A stretch of DNA of 64,000 nt from Streptomyces sp. CB02366. Lineage in GTDB: Bacteria > Actinomycetota > Actinomycetes > Streptomycetales > Streptomycetaceae. The stretch is from the NCBI RefSeq assembly GCF_001905905.1, contig NZ_LIVT01000014.1, positions 1-64,000 on the forward strand. The letters are read 5' to 3'. A program made the translations under genes and the position numbers. The notes beneath the pieces were generated by a model. It was not told the origin of the DNA, made no database searches, and saw only the letters and a list, made by a program, of their open reading frames with translations. Below, piece after piece: positions 60,069 to 64,000 of this stretch. Within the stretch, counting starts at the first letter, position 1. Each line of letters opens with the position of its first letter.

Positions 60069-60386
60069 ATGCGTCTGCTCCAGAACTGATGCGGGGCCGG
60101 GGCCGGAGTGCCGGTCGATTCGGCTTCGTAAGGGGCGGGTCAAGGAATGCGCCGGGAATCCGTGCCGTCCGAATGGCGACGTATTTCTCCGGGGTGCGGG
60201 CCACGGGACGCGGATACGGACAGGAGAGGCGAACCACGGAATACGGGGCGCGGGAAAGGCGGGGCGACGGCGCACATTCGCCGGTGGACGGTGGACGGCG
60301 GAAGTCCGAACGGCACGGGTCTGCTCACCGCCGGGCCGGGCACGGTACGACGTGCCGCACCGAAGGCCGAACCGTCGTACGGTCTC

Positions 60387-60438
<52 letters not shown>

Positions 60439-60469
60439 GCGGACGGCACCCGACCCCGGGTGCGCTCAC

Positions 60470-60826
60470 TCAGCAGCGGAGGATCCGGACCTGGACAGGG
60501 CTTCGCGACCCCGGGGGCGACGCGTGCTGCCGGACGACGTCCGACGCGCAGTCGTGCAGCTCCGGAGACGAGGAGGGAGCGCCCGCCTGAACGGGGGAGG
60601 AGGCCGTCGTGTTCCCCGCCTTGTGGCGCTGCTGGAGCGTGGCGTCACCGTCCACGCCTTCCAGCGGCATACTCGGCCCGGACGTGTCGAACACGGAAAC
60701 GGCCGGGGGATGAGCCGTCGCGCCGGCGGGCTGCGGAGTCTGAGCGAAGGAGCCGAGAGCGAGCGCGGACACCATCAGGAGCACGGAGAGGACGGCCTGG
60801 AAGGCCGACGTCTCCCTGCAGCGCAT
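60470..60826 (-). CDS. putative secreted/membrane-anchored hypothetical protein, 118 aa
   Basis: The N-terminus MRCRETSAFQAVLSVLLMVS continuing ALALGSFAQ is a signal peptide or anchor. The rest is polar and low in structure (Ser, Ala, Pro, Gln rich), with a short Cys-containing stretch LHDCASDVV and a terminal ILRC. No family recognised. A low-confidence gene apart from the clear signal-like start. Confidence 0.5.
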   Translation of the reverse strand: MRCRETSAFQAVLSVLLMVSALALGSFAQTPQPAGATAHPPAVSVFDTSGPSMPLEGVDGDATLQQRHKAGNTTASSPVQAGAPSSSPELHDCASDVVRQHASPPGSRSPVQVRILRC

Positions 60827-61054
60827 TCCTACGCTCCCTGTCCCGGTTGTTTCGGCTCGTAGAACGAAATGTCAAAGCCGCTCGGCGAATTGCCGCCGCA
60901 GGACTGCACTCTAACAGCCCGAACTGAAGCGAACCTGAAGCCCATTTCCGCCGGTCCCCGGGGCGTTCCCACCCCGCACCGCCCGACCGGGGGCGCTCCC
61001 GCCGATCGTTCGCACGGGTCTGCGGGAACCGGTCCTTCCGCCCGGCGCGGTGGT

Positions 61055-61060
61055 TAGGCT
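61055..61060 (+). promoter_or_regulatory. -10 element for a leaderless transcript
   Basis: TAGGCT (TANNNT type) ends seven bases before the ATG at 61068, and no ribosome site is present, so the transcript probably begins at the start codon. Confidence 0.45.
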
Positions 61061-61067
61061 CCGCACC

Positions 61068-61580
61068 ATGGCGACCACGGGAAAGATACGGGCGAGACGC
61101 ATGACGGCCGCACTGGTCGGAGCCGCCGCCGCGGTGGTGTTCGGCGTCGGCGGTGCGCTGGCGGTGGGGACGGCGGGCGACGGGCCTGCCGACCCGGTGC
61201 CGGTCGAGAGCGTGCCTCCGCAGTCGAGCGGCGGCGGCGAGGCCTCGACCGGAGTCGACGGCGGGAGCGTGAGCGGTTCCGGGGGGACCGACGGAGGAGG
61301 GAGCGAGGGCGGTTCGGAGGGCTCCGACAGCGGCGGGAGCGTGAGCGGGTCCGGCGGCTCGCAGGGCGGCGACTCCGGATCCTCCGGGGGATCCGAGCCC
61401 AGCCCCAGCGGACCGCCTCCCACCGGCGGGCCCACCCCTTCGCCCACGGCTCCGGCCGACCTGGCGGAGGTGGCCGAGCGCCTCGGCGAACTGGAGAAGA
61501 AGGTCGACGAGCTGCCGACGAAGAAGGACCTGGCCGACGCGCTGCGCGCCTTCGCGGACACCCTGGAGCGGCAGGACTGA
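61068..61580 (+). CDS. secreted or anchored Ser/Gly-repeat protein with C-terminal coiled coil
   Basis: This 170-aa protein begins with a basic n-region and hydrophobic segment (ALVGAAAAVVFGVGGALAV), then a ~75-residue low-complexity Gly/Ser/Asp stretch with imperfect repeats of GGSVSGSGG. A Pro-rich spacer and a short coiled coil follow (LAEVAERLGELEKKVDEL, then KKDLADALRAFADTLERQD). It should sit outside the membrane, the coil probably mediating assembly. The start at 61068 is favoured by the leaderless promoter. No family recognised. Confidence 0.65.
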   Translation: MATTGKIRARRMTAALVGAAAAVVFGVGGALAVGTAGDGPADPVPVESVPPQSSGGGEASTGVDGGSVSGSGGTDGGGSEGGSEGSDSGGSVSGSGGSQGGDSGSSGGSEPSPSGPPPTGGPTPSPTAPADLAEVAERLGELEKKVDELPTKKDLADALRAFADTLERQD

Positions 61581-61728
61581 GGCCGGACGGGCCCGCGGCC
61601 TCCGGCGCCCGCGTGCCCGCTCGCCGCGAGGCCGTCCCGCCGACGGAATCCGATGCCGTCGTCTCCCGGGACCGGGGCCGGGGCCGGGGGCGCCCCCCCC
61701 GCCCCGGGCTCCGGGGGCGAAGGCCCCC

Positions 61729-62277
61729 CTACACGCGCTCCAGGGGCCGGTGGGGGAGAGGCGGCAGTTCGATCTCGACGGGGTCCCCGGGGCGGACCGT
61801 CCCCCCGTTCAGCACCACAGCCATGACGCCCGCCTTGAACGTGAACCCGCCCGACACGGGATCCAGGGAGAAGACCTCGCCCAGCAGCCCCTCGCGGAAG
61901 TCGTTGATCTTCGCGCACGGGTTGCGCAGCCCGGTCACCTCCAGCACCGCTTCCGCTCCCAGGCGCAGCAGGGCGCCGGTGGGAAGGCCGAGGAGGTCCA
62001 CCCCCGCGGTGGTGATGTTCTCGCCCAGTCGGCCCGCCGATACGTCGTACCCCTTGAGCGCCAGCTCCGCGAAGAGTTCCTCGTGCATCAGGTGGACCTG
62101 GCGCAGGTTGGGCAGATCGGGCTCGTACGTCATACGGAACTGGTGCCGGATCGTCCTGCCCGCGTGCACGTCGCCCTCCACGCCGAGCCCGGCGAGGAGG
62201 GTGACGGAGGGGCGGGTGGGCTTGCTGAACGCGTACCGCTCGCTGCGGCACACCGCCGTTACCTGACCGCCCATCAT
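61729..62277 (-). CDS. MOSC-domain protein
   Basis: This 182-aa protein is a stand-alone MOSC domain: PSVTLLAGLGVEGDVHAGRTIRHQ, then LGENITTAGVDLLGLPTGALLRLG and VLEVTGLRNPCAKINDFREGLLGE, where the Cys in NPC is the conserved residue proposed to carry sulfur or bind molybdenum cofactor. Such proteins take part in oxime or hydroxylamine reduction or sulfur transfer. It is divergent from the methyltransferase gene, with 170 bp between them. No partner redox gene is visible. Confidence 0.9.
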   Translation of the reverse strand: MMGGQVTAVCRSERYAFSKPTRPSVTLLAGLGVEGDVHAGRTIRHQFRMTYEPDLPNLRQVHLMHEELFAELALKGYDVSAGRLGENITTAGVDLLGLPTGALLRLGAEAVLEVTGLRNPCAKINDFREGLLGEVFSLDPVSGGFTFKAGVMAVVLNGGTVRPGDPVEIELPPLPHRPLERV

Positions 62278-62447
62278 GTCCTCCGTGTGTCGTCCGCCGT
62301 ACCGGGACGGTACCCCGAAGCCGCCTCCCTCGGCGGACGGGTCGGGACGGCGGCCCGCCCCGCGGCCGGAGCCGCCCGATCGGGCCTCCGTACGGCACGC
62401 TCGATTATGCTGCCGCCGGGGGAGCCGACCGGAGGAAACGGGAAAGC

Positions 62448-63074
62448 ATGACTGGGCAGCGCGACCGCTGGGCGGAACTGACCGGGGGACAGGCGGGGGA
62501 GGAGTACGCGCAGCGCTTCGCCCGGCTCGCCGCGTCCGGCCATGACGTCCACGGCGAGGCGACCTTCTGCGCCACCTTGGCGCCGCCCGCCGCCAAGGTG
62601 CTCGACGCGGGCTGCGGAACCGGCCGCATCGCCATCCGCCTCGCCGAACTGGGCCACCACTGCACCGGTGTGGACGTCGACTCCTCGATGCTGGCCGTCG
62701 CCCGCCGGGAAGCGCCCGAGCAGGAGTGGCTCCTCGGCGACCTGGCCCAGCTGGACGCCCTCGGCCTGGACACGGACTTCGACCTGGTGCTCGCCGCCGG
62801 GAACGTCATCCCCCTCCTGGCCCCCGGCACCGGGGAAACCGTCGTCGGACACCTCGCCGCCGCACTGCGCCCCGGCGGCCTGCTGGTCACCGGCATGGGA
62901 CTGGACGCCGCCCATCTGCCTCTGACGGAAGCGCCGGTGACCCTCACCGAGTTCGACGAATGGTGCGACCGGGCCGGGCTGGTCCTGCGGCAGCGGTACG
63001 CGACCTGGAGCGGCGACCCCTACCACGAGGGCGGCGGCTACGCGGTCAGCGTGCACACCGCCGCCGCGGGGTGA
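62448..63074 (+). CDS. class I SAM-dependent methyltransferase
   Basis: This 208-aa protein has Rossmann methyltransferase motifs: motif I VLDAGCGTGRIAIRLAELGH, acidic loop GVDVDSSMLAVAR, motif II/III FDLVLAAGNVIPLLAPG, and LRPGGLLVTGMG. The N-terminal YAQRFARLAASGHDVHGEATF is common to small-molecule or UbiE-type methyltransferases. GGAGG lies nine bases before the ATG. Substrate cannot be predicted. Confidence 0.88.
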   Translation: MTGQRDRWAELTGGQAGEEYAQRFARLAASGHDVHGEATFCATLAPPAAKVLDAGCGTGRIAIRLAELGHHCTGVDVDSSMLAVARREAPEQEWLLGDLAQLDALGLDTDFDLVLAAGNVIPLLAPGTGETVVGHLAAALRPGGLLVTGMGLDAAHLPLTEAPVTLTEFDEWCDRAGLVLRQRYATWSGDPYHEGGGYAVSVHTAAAG

Positions 63075-63192
63075 ACCCGCTCCGCACCGGGGGCCGGGCC
63101 GGCGCGCCGCCGCCACTCCGCCGCGGCCCCGGGCCCTCCTCCCCCTTCTTTCCTTTCTTTCCCCTCTCCCTCCCCGTGTCTGGAGATACGGC

Positions 63193-63876
63193 ATGCCACG
63201 CGTCGTCCTGGTCGAAGACGACCCCTCCGTGCGGGACGGCGTCGAGATGGGGCTGCGGCGACGCGGCCACGAGATCCTCGCCACCGCGACCGGGGAGGCC
63301 GGGCTGGAGGCACTGGCCACGTTCCGCCCCGACCTCCTCCTGCTCGACCTGATGCTCCCCGAGATGGACGGCGTCGAGGTGTGCCGCCGGGTGCGCGCCA
63401 CCAGCCAGTTACCGATCATCATGCTCACCGCGCGCGGCGACGACGTGGACATCGTCGTCGGCCTGGAGGCGGGAGCGGACGACTACGTCGTCAAACCCGC
63501 CCGCACCGAGGTCATCGAGGCCCGCATCCGTGCCGTGCTGCGCAGTGTCGAGGCCCCCGCCGGGGCGCGGCACACCGTCGAGCACCACGGCGACCTCGAC
63601 GTCGACCGTGCCGGGCACACCGTCCTCAAAGCGGGTGAGCCGGTCGCCCTGGCGCCGTCCGAACTGAAGCTGCTGCTGTTCCTGTCCGCCGAACCGGGCC
63701 GCGTCTTCAGCCGCCAGCAACTCCTGGAGGAGGTCTGGGACCACAGCTACCACAGCGACGTACGCCTGGTGGACGCCTGCGTGCGCCGCCTGCGCGTCAA
63801 GGTCGAGGACCGGTCCGACAGTCCCCGGTACATCCAGACCCAGCGGGGGTTCGGCTACCGCTTCGGCCCGCTGTGA
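63193..63876 (+). CDS. OmpR/PhoB-type response regulator
   Basis: This 227-aa protein has a receiver domain (1-118; acidic pair in LVEDDPSV, phospho-acceptor Asp in LLLLDLMLPEMDGVEV, Thr in IIMLTARGD, Lys in YVVKPA) and a C-terminal winged helix (about 130-227; LLFLSAEPGRVFSRQQLLEEVWDHSYHSDVRLVDACVRRLRVKVE and YIQTQRGFGYRF). It is CseB-like in style. Its TGA overlaps the GTG of the following kinase (GTGA), so the pair is translationally coupled. Confidence 0.93.
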   Translation: MPRVVLVEDDPSVRDGVEMGLRRRGHEILATATGEAGLEALATFRPDLLLLDLMLPEMDGVEVCRRVRATSQLPIIMLTARGDDVDIVVGLEAGADDYVVKPARTEVIEARIRAVLRSVEAPAGARHTVEHHGDLDVDRAGHTVLKAGEPVALAPSELKLLLFLSAEPGRVFSRQQLLEEVWDHSYHSDVRLVDACVRRLRVKVEDRSDSPRYIQTQRGFGYRFGPL

Positions 63877-64000
63877 AGATACCCGGAGCGGCCGCCGCGT
63901 TCGGCGTGCGCACCCGGCTGGTGCTCGCGTTCCTGCTGGTGGCCGCCGTCAGCGCGGTCACGACCGCCGCGCTGACCTACCGCGAGGCGCGCAGCGCGGT
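63873..64000 (+). CDS. sensor histidine kinase, N-terminus only (cut by window end)
   Basis: GTG at 63873 overlaps the response-regulator stop. The visible 42 residues read VKIPGAAAAFGVRTRLVLAF followed by a membrane segment (LLVAAVSAVTTAALTY) and REARSAV, the usual start of a sensor kinase with a periplasmic or HAMP-linked region to follow. The rest is outside the window. Confidence 0.8.
   Translation, partial: MKIPGAAAAFGVRTRLVLAFLLVAAVSAVTTAALTYREARSA

Overview
The window is high-GC DNA (third codon positions almost all G or C, many GTG starts, AGGAGG-type ribosome sites, long inverted-repeat terminators). With a snapalysin, a Tat-exported polysaccharide lyase, MptB-like and ABC-F genes and a 12.5-kb modular synthase, it reads as a piece of a Streptomyces (or very close relative) chromosome. 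No rRNA, tRNA or CRISPR array was seen.

Layout. 1-6200: small conserved proteins, a pentapeptide-repeat protein with a Cys-rich head, a SRPBCC protein, an F420/NADP-reductase-like protein, a stand-alone cytochrome oxidase subunit I with a small partner, and a VOC protein. 6211-6368: a MITE-like element. 6573-8189: one polypeptide joining an ECF sigma factor, a ZAS-like zinc motif, a membrane segment and an extracellular CAP domain. 8477-22660: stress and housekeeping genes (MT0933-type protein, PP2C phosphatase plus MASE1 membrane protein, MptB-like mannosyltransferase, ABC-F ATPase plus P-loop kinase, threonylcarbamoyl-AMP synthase, two overlapping CNNM/CBS transport genes, lipoprotein).

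23286-30214 is the most novel locus. A leftward operon encodes a secreted repeat peptide, a small 86-aa protein, two paralogous RmlC-like cupin proteins, two nearly identical 92/93-aa proteins made by a visible tandem duplication, an MFS transporter and a small membrane protein. A TrmB/LuxR-type regulator is divergent from it, with a perfect inverted repeat in the shared promoter region. I infer an undescribed peptide-modification or peptide-export system.

30686-38527: an acetyltransferase, a frameshifted dioxygenase relic, a DinB protein, and a glycan-use locus (PL8 lyase, DeoR-LacI hybrid repressor, class II aldolase, SIS isomerase/deaminase). 38937-51422: a single-gene FAAL-ACP-KS-AT-KR-ACP-C-A-PCP-C synthase ending in an acyl-ACP-reductase-like dehydrogenase instead of a thioesterase or standard R domain. 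It appears to be an orphan lipopeptide pathway.

51513-64000: relics of a kinase and a histidine kinase, an ABM monooxygenase, aldo/keto reductase, sirtuin, snapalysin, a GDSL esterase with a TetR regulator divergent from an EF-G-binding (FBP) protein over a palindromic operator, TerB, DedA, MOSC, a methyltransferase, and a response regulator overlapping a histidine kinase cut by the window end. All functions come from reading the sequence; no database search was run.
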